Shown: positions 8,888 to 16,802, counted from the stretch's first letter. The stretch is 64,000 bases of DNA from Bacteroidia bacterium (GCA_030428705.1 JAUIDI010000002.1:248001-312000); one strand, 5' to 3'. A program made the numbers and translations. Notes: a model not told the origin generated them from the sequence alone.

Positions 8888-9826
8888 CTAAAGTACGGTA
8901 AAGTAAAGAAAAATAATGTAGGCGCCTAGAAGCACCAAGCCGTCCCGCCAGCCTAAGCGGAGTCCTTTAGGTAAAAAGACCAGAGGAAGAATCAAGAAAG
9001 AAATACCCAACATCCAAAATATATCATTGGTCAACAATCCTTGATCAATAACCTTGATCGGAGTTATGATAGAGGTAATGCCCAGTACTGCCAAAAGATT
9101 AAAAATATTGGATCCAATAAGGTTTCCCAGAGAAATTGCCTTTTCCTTTTTTATCACGGCAATAACTGATGCGGCCAATTCAGGAATACTCGTACCTATC
9201 GAAACCACCGTAATACCGATTACCCGCTCACTGACCCCAAATGTCGTGGCCAGATTGACCGCCCCTTTAATCAATAATTCAGAACCACCCCATAGCGCGG
9301 CACCTCCAATCCCTAAAAAGAGAACGGTCTTATACATAGGCAATAATACATCGTCTTCGGGGGGTTCGTCGACCACGGCGGTCTTTTGAAAGCGTAGAAG
9401 GTACACCAGGAACAGAAATAGCACAATAACCATTGTGATTCCTTCATATTGTTGAAGTTCGCTATCAAAATAAATGAATCCGAAAAACAACATTGAAGCT
9501 AACATCATTACGGGCCAATCGGTCGTGTAAAAGCTTTTTCGAACATCTATGCTGCCCAAGAGAATGGTAACGGCCAATACCAATCCCAGGTTAGCGATAT
9601 TCGACCCCACAACATTGCCAAGGGCTAGGTCGGGAAACCCATCTAGTGCCGACTTAATACTGACGATTAATTCCGGTGCCGAGGTCGCAAATGATACTAC
9701 GGTCATTCCTATTACAATTTTGGGAATGTTTAAGCGCATCGAAAGTGCTACAGCAGCCTTGAGCAACCAATTACCACCGCCAATCAGCAAAACTAGACCC
9801 AAAATAATATAAAGCGCGTTCAGCAT
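8888..9826 (-). CDS. Calcium/sodium antiporter (CaCA family, YrbG-like)
   Basis: An inner-membrane cation/Ca2+ exchanger of 312 residues with about ten hydrophobic segments. The two inverted alpha repeats are clear: SFATSAPELIVS with GNVVGSNIANLG near the N-terminus, and SIGTSIPELAASV with GNLIGSNIFNLL in the second half. These are the ion-coordinating motifs of the K+-dependent and prokaryotic NCKX-like branch. Start ATG at 9826. A TATATTTG -7 element lies about 15 bases upstream. The gene precedes paralog C by 12 bases, suggesting co-transcription of an ion exporter with an exported protein of unknown role. Confidence 0.93.
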   Translation of the reverse strand: MLNALYIILGLVLLIGGGNWLLKAAVALSMRLNIPKIVIGMTVVSFATSAPELIVSIKSALDGFPDLALGNVVGSNIANLGLVLAVTILLGSIDVRKSFYTTDWPVMMLASMLFFGFIYFDSELQQYEGITMVIVLFLFLVYLLRFQKTAVVDEPPEDDVLLPMYKTVLFLGIGGAALWGGSELLIKGAVNLATTFGVSERVIGITVVSIGTSIPELAASVIAVIKKEKAISLGNLIGSNIFNLLAVLGITSIITPIKVIDQGLLTNDIFWMLGISFLILPLVFLPKGLRLGWRDGLVLLGAYIIFLYFTVL

Positions 9827-9840
9827 ACTTTGATTTTCGG

Positions 9841-9848
9841 CAAATATA
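9841..9848 (-). promoter_or_regulatory. -7 element for the antiporter-paralog C transcript
   Basis: On the minus strand the site reads TATATTTG, an exact TAnnTTTG match. It is very close to the antiporter ATG, giving a short or nearly leaderless transcript. A TTTG lies 25 bases upstream, longer than the usual spacing. Confidence 0.4.
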
Positions 9849-9905
9849 ACCCAAGATCATAGTTATTTGGTTTCAAAGATTTGTTTTTGGTTTCCACGAC
9901 ATTAA

Positions 9906-9941
9906 AACTATTTTTATAGTTAAATAACTATTAAAATAGTT
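9906..9941. promoter_or_regulatory. Twin BlaI-type operator
   Basis: Two dyads with identical arms, AACTAT-N4-ATAGTT, occur at 9906-9921 and 9926-9941. Their centres are 20 bases apart, about two helix turns. They overlap the presumed promoter, since a TTGCTTTG -7-like element follows at 9940-9947. BlaI/MecI repressors bind such paired dyads as dimers, so autorepression of the downstream blaI-like gene is the natural reading. Confidence 0.7.
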
Positions 9942-9986
9942 GCTTTGTGTCGTGAATAGTAATATGTTTGGCTGAAATTAATCAGG

Positions 9987-10346
9987 ATGCTAAAATTGAC
10001 AAACAAAGAAGAAGAGGTAATGATTATACTTTGGCGGCTCAAAAAGGCCTTTGTCAAGGAAATCATGGCCGAAATCGAAGGCGACAAACCACATTACAAC
10101 ACGCTTTCTACCATCGTACGAAACCTTGAGGAAAAAAAGTACGTATCACACGAGGCTTTCGGAAATACGCATCGTTACTTTCCATTGGTAACTTTGGAAG
10201 CCTATCGCAAACGTTTTGTCAATTCTAAATTGGCCGAATACTTTGATAACTCCTATAAAAGCATGGTCTCTTTTTTTGCTAAGGAAGAGAAAATCTCGGT
10301 AGAAGAATTAAAGGAAATTATAGATCTTATCGAAAAAAAGAAATGA
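9987..10346 (+). CDS. BlaI/MecI/CopY-family transcriptional repressor
   Basis: A small winged-helix repressor, 119 residues, the family's usual size. The N-terminal half is the DNA-binding domain (LTNKEEEVMIILWRL, then YNTLSTIVRNLEEKKYVSH as recognition helix and wing). The C-terminal helices (residues 75-119) give the dimer. Known relatives are released from DNA when the partner membrane metallopeptidase cleaves them. The stop overlaps the start of the BlaR-like gene by 4 bases, so the pair is translationally coupled. Two matching dyads upstream indicate autoregulation. There is no beta-lactamase gene nearby, so the regulated trait is probably envelope or stress related and not resistance; that is inferred. 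Confidence 0.92.
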   Translation: MLKLTNKEEEVMIILWRLKKAFVKEIMAEIEGDKPHYNTLSTIVRNLEEKKYVSHEAFGNTHRYFPLVTLEAYRKRFVNSKLAEYFDNSYKSMVSFFAKEEKISVEELKEIIDLIEKKK

Positions 10347-12073
10347 TGGAAGCATTTTTGATCTACATAGCCAAGGCATCGTGCGTTCTAACAATATTTT
10401 ACCTTACCTATTTTACATTAAAAAGGGAGACCTTTTTTAAGTTCAATCGTTACTTTTTAATCTTTGGTCTTTTGAGCGCACTGATTTTGCCATTGATCGA
10501 GTTGACCCGGTATGTGGCCGTCGCCCCGATTACTAAAAATGTCGTTTATACTGACAATTCGTTAAATTCAACAGTCATAAACCATTCATCGAATCTTATC
10601 GATTGGACCCTTATATTTTTCATGGCCTATTTATTAGGGGTGGCATTTTTTTGCGCAAAGTTTGTTCTTCAGTTGTTGTCACTTAATAAAATGGTCAAGA
10701 CGAACACACCTTATTCTTTTGGTGGTTATAAGTATGTTGAAACTTCGTCGCGCATAGCCCCATTTTCATTTTTCAAATACATTTTTTACAATCCTACTCT
10801 ATATACCGAAAATGAACTGAAGGCCATTCTAAAGCATGAAGTTATACACAGTAGTCAATGGCATTCGGTCGACGTACTTTTGAGCCATACCGTAGCCGTT
10901 GTGACCTGGCCCAACCCTTTTAGTTGGCTGTACCAATCTGCCGTCAAGCAAAATCTGGAATTTATTGCCGACAATGGCGTAGTTCAAAACGCAAATTCTG
11001 TCAAGGGTTATCAATATACCTTGTTGAAAGTTTCTGGAAATCAGCCTTTACCTCCCCTTGTCAATACCTTTTATAATTCATCAATCAAAAAACGAATAGT
11101 CATGTTAAACAAATCAAAGTCGAACAAAATGAACATTTTAAAAGCCGCAGTAGTAATCCCTGTACTTTCCATTTTCTTGGTCAGTTTTAACACCAAAGAA
11201 GTTATTATCCCAACCGGTTACGATTTGGATTCTTCATGGGCTTTGGAAAACCCAAACGAAACGATAGAAATAATAATCAATAAAAACACCACCGACGAGG
11301 CTTTGGAAAAAGTAAAAAAAGATCTGGCCGAAAAAGATGTTGATTTTTCATATACGGTAGTACACAATGATCAAAATGAAATCATCAACATATCCATTCA
11401 AGTAAGCGGGTATGGCAATTCAGGTAGCTATAATTCAGATTCGGGTAATCCAATATCCCCCATAAAAATTGTAATCGACAAAGAAAGGGGCTTATCAATA
11501 GGAAATTCCAATGTTGATTTTGGTGGTGATAATTTTAACTTCACGATACATGAAGACGAGGATGTTTATGAAGATGGCATGCATGAAATTACCATTAAAA
11601 AAAGTAGTCGCAATAAAGGTGATGGTATGGTTTGGGTACAATCTTCGGATAAAGATCATGAAACGGTAATAATCGAAGAGACGAATGGTAAAGAAATCAT
11701 AAAAGTAAATGGTGAAGAGGTAAGCCGAGAAGAATACGAAAAAATGAAAGATGATGGTGAAATACATTCTGTACATGTCAGGAAGGGCAAAAAAGGAAAG
11801 AATGTTTTCATAATCAAGGATTCAGATGATGAACATGATATCGAAGTAATCGACAACGATGATAACAGTTTTTTCTTTATTGATACCGATGGAGATGAAG
11901 AACCTCTTTATGTAATTGACGGCAAAGAAACAAGTGAAAAGAAATTCAAAAAACTATCTCCTTCTGAAGTTGAAAAAATTGAAGTATTAAAAGGAGATGG
12001 GGCCACCAAAAAATATGGTAAAAAGGCGAAAAACGGAGTAGTCGAAATTACCACTAAAAAGAAAAACAACTGA
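10343..12073 (+). CDS. BlaR1-like M56 membrane metallopeptidase with TonB-plug-like tail
   Basis: Membrane sensor-protease partner of the BlaI-like repressor, 576 residues. The N-terminal half has several membrane segments (about residues 5-22, 36-52, 88-112) and a gluzincin site, HEVIH at 165-169 with a downstream LEFIADN glutamate, typical of peptidase family M56. Another membrane segment near 270-285 leads into a long acidic, lysine-rich region. Instead of a penicillin-binding domain, the C-terminus (about 530-576) resembles a TonB-receptor plug strand: PLYVIDGKE, VEKIEVLKGDGATKKYG and GVVEITTKKK. Such M56 proteins with plug-like tails are common in Bacteroidota; the ligand sensed is unknown. 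A terminator follows. Confidence 0.9.
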   Translation: MMEAFLIYIAKASCVLTIFYLTYFTLKRETFFKFNRYFLIFGLLSALILPLIELTRYVAVAPITKNVVYTDNSLNSTVINHSSNLIDWTLIFFMAYLLGVAFFCAKFVLQLLSLNKMVKTNTPYSFGGYKYVETSSRIAPFSFFKYIFYNPTLYTENELKAILKHEVIHSSQWHSVDVLLSHTVAVVTWPNPFSWLYQSAVKQNLEFIADNGVVQNANSVKGYQYTLLKVSGNQPLPPLVNTFYNSSIKKRIVMLNKSKSNKMNILKAAVVIPVLSIFLVSFNTKEVIIPTGYDLDSSWALENPNETIEIIINKNTTDEALEKVKKDLAEKDVDFSYTVVHNDQNEIINISIQVSGYGNSGSYNSDSGNPISPIKIVIDKERGLSIGNSNVDFGGDNFNFTIHEDEDVYEDGMHEITIKKSSRNKGDGMVWVQSSDKDHETVIIEETNGKEIIKVNGEEVSREEYEKMKDDGEIHSVHVRKGKKGKNVFIIKDSDDEHDIEVIDNDDNSFFFIDTDGDEEPLYVIDGKETSEKKFKKLSPSEVEKIEVLKGDGATKKYGKKAKNGVVEITTKKKNN

Positions 12074-12097
12074 TCAACCAGCACTTTTTATACCATT

Positions 12098-12128
12098 GAA
12101 ACCGACCATGAAAAGTGTCGGTTTTTTT
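12098..12128 (+). terminator. Terminator of the blaI-blaR operon
   Basis: AACCGAC and GTCGGTT pair around a CATGAAAAGT loop and are followed directly by a T run. Confidence 0.8.
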
Positions 12129-12392
12129 CTGTCGTAATAACGGAAAAGCTAAAAAACACCTTTTTTTTAATGAAATGCCCCTTCATTTCAAAAAATGGAC
12201 CATAAAACGCTCTAGAAAAGTTTTAATTTATAATATACTTATCCAATATATGTAACATTATATAACTATGTTAAAGAGGTATTCCATAATACTATAACAA
12301 TTACCGTCTTTTTAATTACAATAGTGTATTCACTTGTATTGATTTAACTAAAAATTCTTTGAAATGAGCATAAAGTTTATTTATCTTATTTA

Positions 12393-12406
12393 GATAATCG
12401 ATTATC
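12393..12406. promoter_or_regulatory. Perfect 14-base palindrome upstream of small ORF
   Basis: GATAATCGATTATC is its own reverse complement. It sits 32 bases before the candidate 20-residue peptide gene, a typical operator position. Only symmetry and position support a regulatory role. Confidence 0.35.
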
Positions 12407-12438
12407 AAAATTAATATTAACCCTTAAAACCCCGAACT

Positions 12439-12501
12439 ATGATTACACTAGCTAAATTGTTGCTGTATCTGTTACTATCACTGATCATGATGTTGGCATG
12501 A
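12439..12501 (+). CDS. Candidate 20-residue hydrophobic peptide
   Basis: The frame encodes MITLAKLLLYLLLSLIMMLA, then TGA. It is too short for the ORF track. The whole peptide is one hydrophobic helix with a single lysine, as in single-span small membrane proteins. Context supports a transcribed unit: a 14-base palindrome lies 32 bases upstream and a strong terminator 30 bases downstream, and neither belongs to a neighbouring gene. It could be a small membrane-complex subunit or a type I toxin-like peptide. Alternatively the region is a short noncoding RNA and the frame is chance. No homolog is recognised. Confidence 0.35.
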   Translation: MITLAKLLLYLLLSLIMMLA

Positions 12502-12530
12502 GTAGTCATATAGGCGTCTATATAATTTGT

Positions 12531-12561
12531 AGTCCTAGCTGGTACCAAGCTAGGACTTTTT
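12531..12561 (+). terminator. Terminator of the small 12.4-kb transcription unit
   Basis: AGTCCTAGCT and AGCTAGGACT form a perfect 10-base-pair stem with a GGTACCA loop and a T tail. It is isolated from blaR, which already has its own terminator, so it ends a separate short transcript. Confidence 0.8.
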
Positions 12562-12600
12562 CATTTGATTAACTTCCTATATTTGTCTAAACGAAACAGG

Positions 12601-12753
12601 ATGAAAAAGGCATTTTTCAAATTCTTGGCCAAGGTGAACAAATTGATCCTTCCCTCCTATACCAAACAAAGATTGGATTTGGCCAAAGCATCAAAACTAC
12701 AGTTGGCCATTATCGGCTGGCGCTATTTCGTGACGACCAACGCTCTGGGCTAA
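12601..12753 (+). CDS. Conserved 50-residue small protein
   Basis: The ORF track starts at a TTG at 12565; the ATG at 12601 is preferred and gives MKKAFFKFLAKVNKLILPS, a basic amphipathic start. The middle (RLDLAKASKLQLAIIGWRYFVT) is the part I recall as conserved in Flavobacteriaceae small proteins, sometimes labelled SsrA-binding protein in databases. It is a third the length of real SmpB and shows none of its fold, so that label should not be trusted. The stop codon overlaps the end of the convergent apt gene by 4 bases. Function unknown; the basic, helical composition would fit nucleic-acid or membrane-surface binding, but that is speculation. Confidence 0.65.
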   Translation: MKKAFFKFLAKVNKLILPSYTKQRLDLAKASKLQLAIIGWRYFVTTNALG

Positions 12754-13262
12754 TAATGCAGTAACGACTTTACAGAATAGTCCTTAAGTTTTTCACTTCC
12801 CTTAAGAAAGTCCAATTCGATCAAGAAATTACATTGCACGATTTCACCACCCAGCCGTTCCACCAATCTGCAAACCGCAGCGGCAGTTCCACCTGTTGCC
12901 AAAACATCGTCGTGCACCAAAACTTTTTCCCCTTTTTGAATACTATCAAAATGTATTTCCAAGGTATCCGTTCCATACTCCAGTGAATATTCTTCTTTGA
13001 TAGTCTTATAAGGTAGTTTACCCGATTTACGAACGGGTACGAATCCGGCCTTCAATTCCGAAGCCAACAATAAGGCAAAGAAAAAACCTCGGCTTTCCAT
13101 TCCTACTACCTTGTTTATCTTTTGATTTTCGACAAGTGCCAACAATGCTTCTGCAGCGAATCTAAGGGCAATTGGATTTTTTAACAGTGGCGTAATATCC
13201 TTGAAAACAACACCTTCACTTGGAAAATCCCTTATATCTCGCACATAGTCCTTAAGATCCAT
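12750..13262 (-). CDS. apt: Adenine phosphoribosyltransferase
   Basis: Purine salvage enzyme that converts adenine and PRPP to AMP. At 170 residues it matches the family. It has FPSEGVVFKDITPLL near the N-terminus, VGMESRGFFFALLLA in the core, RKSGKLPYKT in the flexible catalytic loop, and the PRPP-binding signature VLVHDDVLATGGTAAA. The ATG at 13262 starts MDLKDYVRDIRDFPSEG. It is divergent from tRNA-Arg and convergent, with a 4-base overlap, with the 50-residue protein. No oddities. Confidence 0.96.
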   Translation of the reverse strand: MDLKDYVRDIRDFPSEGVVFKDITPLLKNPIALRFAAEALLALVENQKINKVVGMESRGFFFALLLASELKAGFVPVRKSGKLPYKTIKEEYSLEYGTDTLEIHFDSIQKGEKVLVHDDVLATGGTAAAVCRLVERLGGEIVQCNFLIELDFLKGSEKLKDYSVKSLLHY

Positions 13263-13281
13263 TTATTTAGACTTCGGTTAG

Positions 13282-13313
13282 TTTGTGGTTAAATTTAAAA
13301 AGAAATATATTTG
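13282..13313 (+). promoter_or_regulatory. Promoter of tRNA-Arg
   Basis: TTTG at 13282 and TATATTTG at 13306-13313, 20 bases apart, match the Bacteroidota consensus very well. Transcription would begin a few bases before the tRNA. Confidence 0.75.
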
Positions 13314-13324
13314 CACCCCAATTT

Positions 13325-13401
13325 GGCCTCGTGGCGCAACTGAATAGCGCATCTGATTACGGCTCAGAAGGTTGCAGGTTTGAATCCTGCCGAGGTCACC
13401 A
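13325..13401 (+). tRNA. tRNA-Arg (ACG)
   Basis: A complete cloverleaf can be drawn. The acceptor arm GGCCTCG pairs with CGAGGTC (one G-U pair). The anticodon stem TCTGA/TCAGA encloses TTACGGC, giving anticodon ACG, which decodes CGU/CGC when A34 is modified to inosine. The T arm has GGTTTGAATCC with a CAGG-side stem. The 3' CCA is encoded (13399-13401). A terminator follows 4 bases later, so it is transcribed alone. Confidence 0.95.
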
Positions 13402-13405
13402 TAAG

Positions 13406-13437
13406 AAAAAGTCCATCGCTACTAGGTGGACTTTTTT
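13406..13437 (+). terminator. Terminator of tRNA-Arg
   Basis: AAAAAGTCCA and TGGACTTTTTT pair around an 11-base loop, ending in a T run. Confidence 0.8.
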
Positions 13438-13573
13438 AATTAGGAAGGGGTATTTTGAATCTAGACGCTTATTTTGATTCAGACAGGATGGCACAATTCC
13501 TTACTAAAACTCATTTCGCGTATTCGACTGGCATTACTACTTACGAAACATTCACTAAAGACAATCTGTATTT

Positions 13574-14680
13574 CTAGTCTTCCTTATCATAACTTATAAA
13601 CTTGCCGTCTTCCCTGACCGATAAGATTTTGCTGGTAAACGGGCTTTCAACATAAATATTCCAACCGGTCTTATGCTTTTCGAAAATCGGAGTAATGGTT
13701 TTACCCGATACTTCAAAAGTCTTTTCCAATTCGCCTTTTTTCGGTCTCGAACTCTGTTCTCTTTCGGCTTGCCATAGTTTTCTGCTCAAACCGTATAAGT
13801 ACCATTTGATTTTTTCATCATTGGCGATTTCAAAATTTCCATTGGCAGAAGTCTCATTTGAAAAGTATACATAGCCCCAATGTTCGGGTTCATGCATATT
13901 AATAACACCTTGCGGCGACCAAACCCAATTGTATTCCGGTAAATACTTTCCTGATTCGTCCTTTTTTCTTGAATACCTTCCGTTTTTGAGGTCGTATTCC
14001 CAGTTGACCCGCGAAAAATTTAAGCGCCAAAATTCATTGACGGGTATTCTTCGTTCTTTGGCCGCCTCTAGGAGTGATTTCCAGGGCATAGCGATTTCAA
14101 CACTCCAGCCTTTATCTTCATCGTTCGGATCGTTCAAAGTCCCATCAATGTGCACCGCGGTTTTTAATCCGTGAATATCCCATCCATCAATCACCTTAGG
14201 ATGATTTCGGTAGGGTTTGGTAAGCCATAAATCCCAGATGGTATTCAATACGTTCATTTCAAATTCCATATAATCATGGGTGTCGCCATCAGGATCTATG
14301 AAAATTTCAAAATCATTGTTATGGAAAATTACCGTATCCCTTTGTTTGAGCGTACCCCAAACGTGAGGTTCTTCCATAGTCGCGAAAAAATACAGATAGT
14401 CTTCGTTCCATAGCATCTTCATTCGGGTTCTGTACAAAGGTGTCTTTCTCCCTTCGATATCGATAAAGTCTTGAGACCAATCTGCACTTTTCCATGAAGC
14501 TTCAAGCGCACGTCCGTCAATTTCGAGTGGCTCATTTGTCTTAAGTACGGTATATGTTCTAGGCGACTGCTGCGCACCTAACAAAAAGCAGTTAATAGAT
14601 AAAACCCACATTAAAAATCTAGCTAGACCTTTCGTACTACCAAAAGACCTCAGGTTACCATGTACACGAACAATTTTCAT
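13574..14680 (-). CDS. Exported carbohydrate-binding family 9-like protein
   Basis: The ORF opens at 14737, but the ATG at 14680 (MKIVRVHGNL) is preferred. It puts a hydrophobic stretch FLMWVLSINCFLLGAQQ at a normal signal-peptide distance. The mature protein is a CBM9-like beta-sandwich: LEIDGRALEASW near the start, a central NDFEIFIDPDGDTHDYMEFE, WSVEIAMPWKSL, and a late NFSRVNWEY. This domain occurs in secreted sugar-related proteins of Bacteroidota, usually annotated as carbohydrate-binding. No catalytic module is attached, so the protein may bind glycans or act in an unrecognised way. No polysaccharide-utilisation genes are adjacent. The long N-terminal alternative start cannot be fully excluded. 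Confidence 0.82.
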   Translation of the reverse strand: MKIVRVHGNLRSFGSTKGLARFLMWVLSINCFLLGAQQSPRTYTVLKTNEPLEIDGRALEASWKSADWSQDFIDIEGRKTPLYRTRMKMLWNEDYLYFFATMEEPHVWGTLKQRDTVIFHNNDFEIFIDPDGDTHDYMEFEMNVLNTIWDLWLTKPYRNHPKVIDGWDIHGLKTAVHIDGTLNDPNDEDKGWSVEIAMPWKSLLEAAKERRIPVNEFWRLNFSRVNWEYDLKNGRYSRKKDESGKYLPEYNWVWSPQGVINMHEPEHWGYVYFSNETSANGNFEIANDEKIKWYLYGLSRKLWQAEREQSSRPKKGELEKTFEVSGKTITPIFEKHKTGWNIYVESPFTSKILSVREDGKFISYDKED

Positions 14681-14942
14681 AATGTTGGTTTTTAAAAATA
14701 TCATACGCTTCAATTGAAAACATCGGTGCTCTTTCATTGGCCAAATACTTTTATGAAAAATATTTACCTTACGCCTATTACTTACAAACTACATTCAATG
14801 TCGTCAGCCTTAAATTTACGAATTGAATTAAAAAATTTGAGAAGTCTTCTTAAATCAAGTATTGTAAGATCGACCCAACGAGTATACTAAGTGTATAGCA
14901 TTATATAAAATCTGGAAATAGTTATTTATTAATCAGTCTGAA

Positions 14943-16025
14943 ATGGGCATCAACAACCAACTTGATGATATATTAAGAGTTGACTCTACAGGTAAATACA
15001 GGGTAACTTATTGGCATCATATAATATTCTGGGTTCTTTACTTTGCATTTAATACGCTACGTTGGCAGAGTATTCATGGTGATTTTATGTATTCGCTCAA
15101 GACCAATCTGATCGGTTTTCCTATTCATATGACCCTATGTTACCTGAATGTCTATGTGTTGATGCCAAGGTTTATATATACAAGAAAATATCTTAGTTAT
15201 ACCCTTTTAATCTTGGGTGCCCTTTTCGTAATGTTGCTCGTCAAATTCAATCTCACCTATTATTTAGTAGGGCCGAACGTAATGCCTGAGGCAGAAGAAG
15301 AAGTTACAAGCATTACATTAAATTACGCCATTGTCACCATGATCGGCGAAGTTTACGTAATCTCATTTTTTACCGCTATCAAGATTACCGTAGATTGGCT
15401 TCGGGAACATAGCAAGTTGCACGATTTGGAAAAAAGACAACTCACCACCGAACTTCGGTTTCTACGGTCACAGGTTTCCCCCCATTTCTTCTTCAATACA
15501 CTCAATAACATCTATTCGCTGACCCTTTCGAAATCAAAAAAAGCACCCGAGGTTGTCCTGAAACTTTCCGAGCTGATGCGGTATCTACTATATGCGACCG
15601 CGCAAAGTAAACAGGATTTAAAAAGCGAAATCGACTGTATTCAAAATTATATCGATTTGGAACGTATTCGTTTTGACGATTCGCTTGAGGTTCAAATGAA
15701 TATTTCGGGTCAACTAGAGGATAAAAAAATCGCCCCGATGTTGCTTATTCCTCTTATCGAAAATTGTTTCAAACATGGTGCCAATAAAAGTATCGACCAT
15801 ATATCGATACTTATTGGTGTCGAGGTCAAAGATGACTTTCTTTTTTTCGACGTGTCGAACACCGTTCCGAAAACGAGAAAGTCGAAAAAAGCCCCTTCCG
15901 AAGGAGGAATCGGGTTATCCAATGTTAAAAAACGTTTGGAACTAGGATATGATGCCGATGATTATGACCTTTCCATCAATGAAAGGGAAGACAAGTTTTA
16001 CGTGAACTTAAAATTGAGAGTGTAA
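14943..16025 (+). CDS. LytS/YehU-type sensor histidine kinase
   Basis: Membrane kinase of the His_kinase (PF06580) type, 360 residues. Four hydrophobic segments occupy about residues 25-150 and there is no extracytoplasmic sensor domain of size. The phosphoacceptor is His181 in QVSPHFFFNTLNNIYSL. An HATPase domain follows, with LLIPLIENCFKHG (N box) and GGIGLSNVKKRLELGY (G boxes). The stop overlaps the start of the LytTR regulator by one base (TAATG), so the pair is coupled. The signal sensed is not visible. The neighbouring YeeE/YedE transporter could be a target, but no LytTR-site pair was identified upstream of it. Confidence 0.93.
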   Translation: MGINNQLDDILRVDSTGKYRVTYWHHIIFWVLYFAFNTLRWQSIHGDFMYSLKTNLIGFPIHMTLCYLNVYVLMPRFIYTRKYLSYTLLILGALFVMLLVKFNLTYYLVGPNVMPEAEEEVTSITLNYAIVTMIGEVYVISFFTAIKITVDWLREHSKLHDLEKRQLTTELRFLRSQVSPHFFFNTLNNIYSLTLSKSKKAPEVVLKLSELMRYLLYATAQSKQDLKSEIDCIQNYIDLERIRFDDSLEVQMNISGQLEDKKIAPMLLIPLIENCFKHGANKSIDHISILIGVEVKDDFLFFDVSNTVPKTRKSKKAPSEGGIGLSNVKKRLELGYDADDYDLSINEREDKFYVNLKLRV

Positions 16026-16735
16026 TGGAATTAAAAGCCATCGTTATTGATGACGAGCCGTTGGCTGTAAATGTACTCAAGAACTATATCGAACAGATCA
16101 AGGATCTTCACTTGGTAAGGACTTTTTCAAATGCAATTGAGGCATCTACATATGTTCAAGCCAACCAAGTGGACATTATTTTTCTGGATATAGACATGCC
16201 CATACTCGGCGGACTTGATTTTCTCGAAAGTCTTAAGGTAAAACCTATGGTGGTAATCACATCTGCCCATGAAGAATATGCCCTGAAAAGTTATGAACTG
16301 GAGGTAATCGATTATTTGGTAAAACCCATACCTTTTCCGAGATTCTTGAAAGCGATCAATCGTATAATAGGCCTAAAACATCCGAAAGGGGAGCCTAATC
16401 ATGTAAGCTCGGAAAAAGCCTATATTTTTGTAAAAGTGGATAAGAAAAAACTTCAAAAAATCCATTTGAACGACATTTTGGTTATCGAGAGTCTCAAAGA
16501 TTATATTCGTATCAAAACCAAGACCGACAAGTTCATTATTCATAGAACTTTGGGCAGTTTTACCGACGAGCTTCCTTCGGATAGATTTCTAAGAATACAC
16601 AGATCTTTTACGGTTGCCCTCGACAAAGTCGATGCTGTTGAGGGAAACAGTCTTGAAGTCGACGGAATGCGCTATACGATAGGCCGCAGCTATATCGAGG
16701 CCGTCAAAAGCCGAATTCTGGAAGATTTGTTGTAA
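16025..16735 (+). CDS. LytTR-family response regulator
   Basis: Receiver plus LytTR DNA-binding domain, 236 residues. The receiver has the acidic pocket DDEP (residues 9-12), phosphoacceptor Asp55 in IIFLDIDMP, and the conserved lysine in IDYLVKPIPF. From about residue 130 the LytTR domain shows IFVKVDKKKLQKIHL, ILVIESLKDYIRIKT, FLRIHRSFTVAL and the C-terminal IGRSYIEAVK. It is translated with the upstream kinase, its evident partner. In relatives this pair regulates envelope or transport genes. Confidence 0.95.
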   Translation: MELKAIVIDDEPLAVNVLKNYIEQIKDLHLVRTFSNAIEASTYVQANQVDIIFLDIDMPILGGLDFLESLKVKPMVVITSAHEEYALKSYELEVIDYLVKPIPFPRFLKAINRIIGLKHPKGEPNHVSSEKAYIFVKVDKKKLQKIHLNDILVIESLKDYIRIKTKTDKFIIHRTLGSFTDELPSDRFLRIHRSFTVALDKVDAVEGNSLEVDGMRYTIGRSYIEAVKSRILEDLL

Positions 16736-16802
16736 TCGACATGGCAATATTCCGACTATGAGTATTAACTTTTCACACCAATAAATTTAGAAAACGATTT
16801 AA

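Larger units (their letters stand above)
12074..12438. other. AT-rich intergenic region before the small peptide
   Basis: About 365 bases. The left end holds the blaR terminator (12098-12128). The right end holds a perfect 14-base palindrome at 12393. Between them the sequence is strongly AT-rich and no open reading frame of interest was seen on either strand. It may contain the promoter of the 20-residue ORF at 12439, but no exact TAnnTTTG element was identified. Confidence 0.5.

Noticed and set aside
9987-12073. blaI-blaR as a beta-lactam resistance locus
   Set aside because: No beta-lactamase or penicillin-binding gene is nearby and the sensor domain is replaced by a plug-like tail; the family is used widely for other regulation in this phylum.
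12565-12600. TTG start of the small conserved protein
   Set aside because: The ATG at 12601 gives the conserved basic N-terminus and avoids 12 unsupported residues overlapping the terminator tail of the upstream unit.
13283-13477. 64-residue ORF over tRNA-Arg
   Set aside because: It is a read-through of the tRNA and its terminator.
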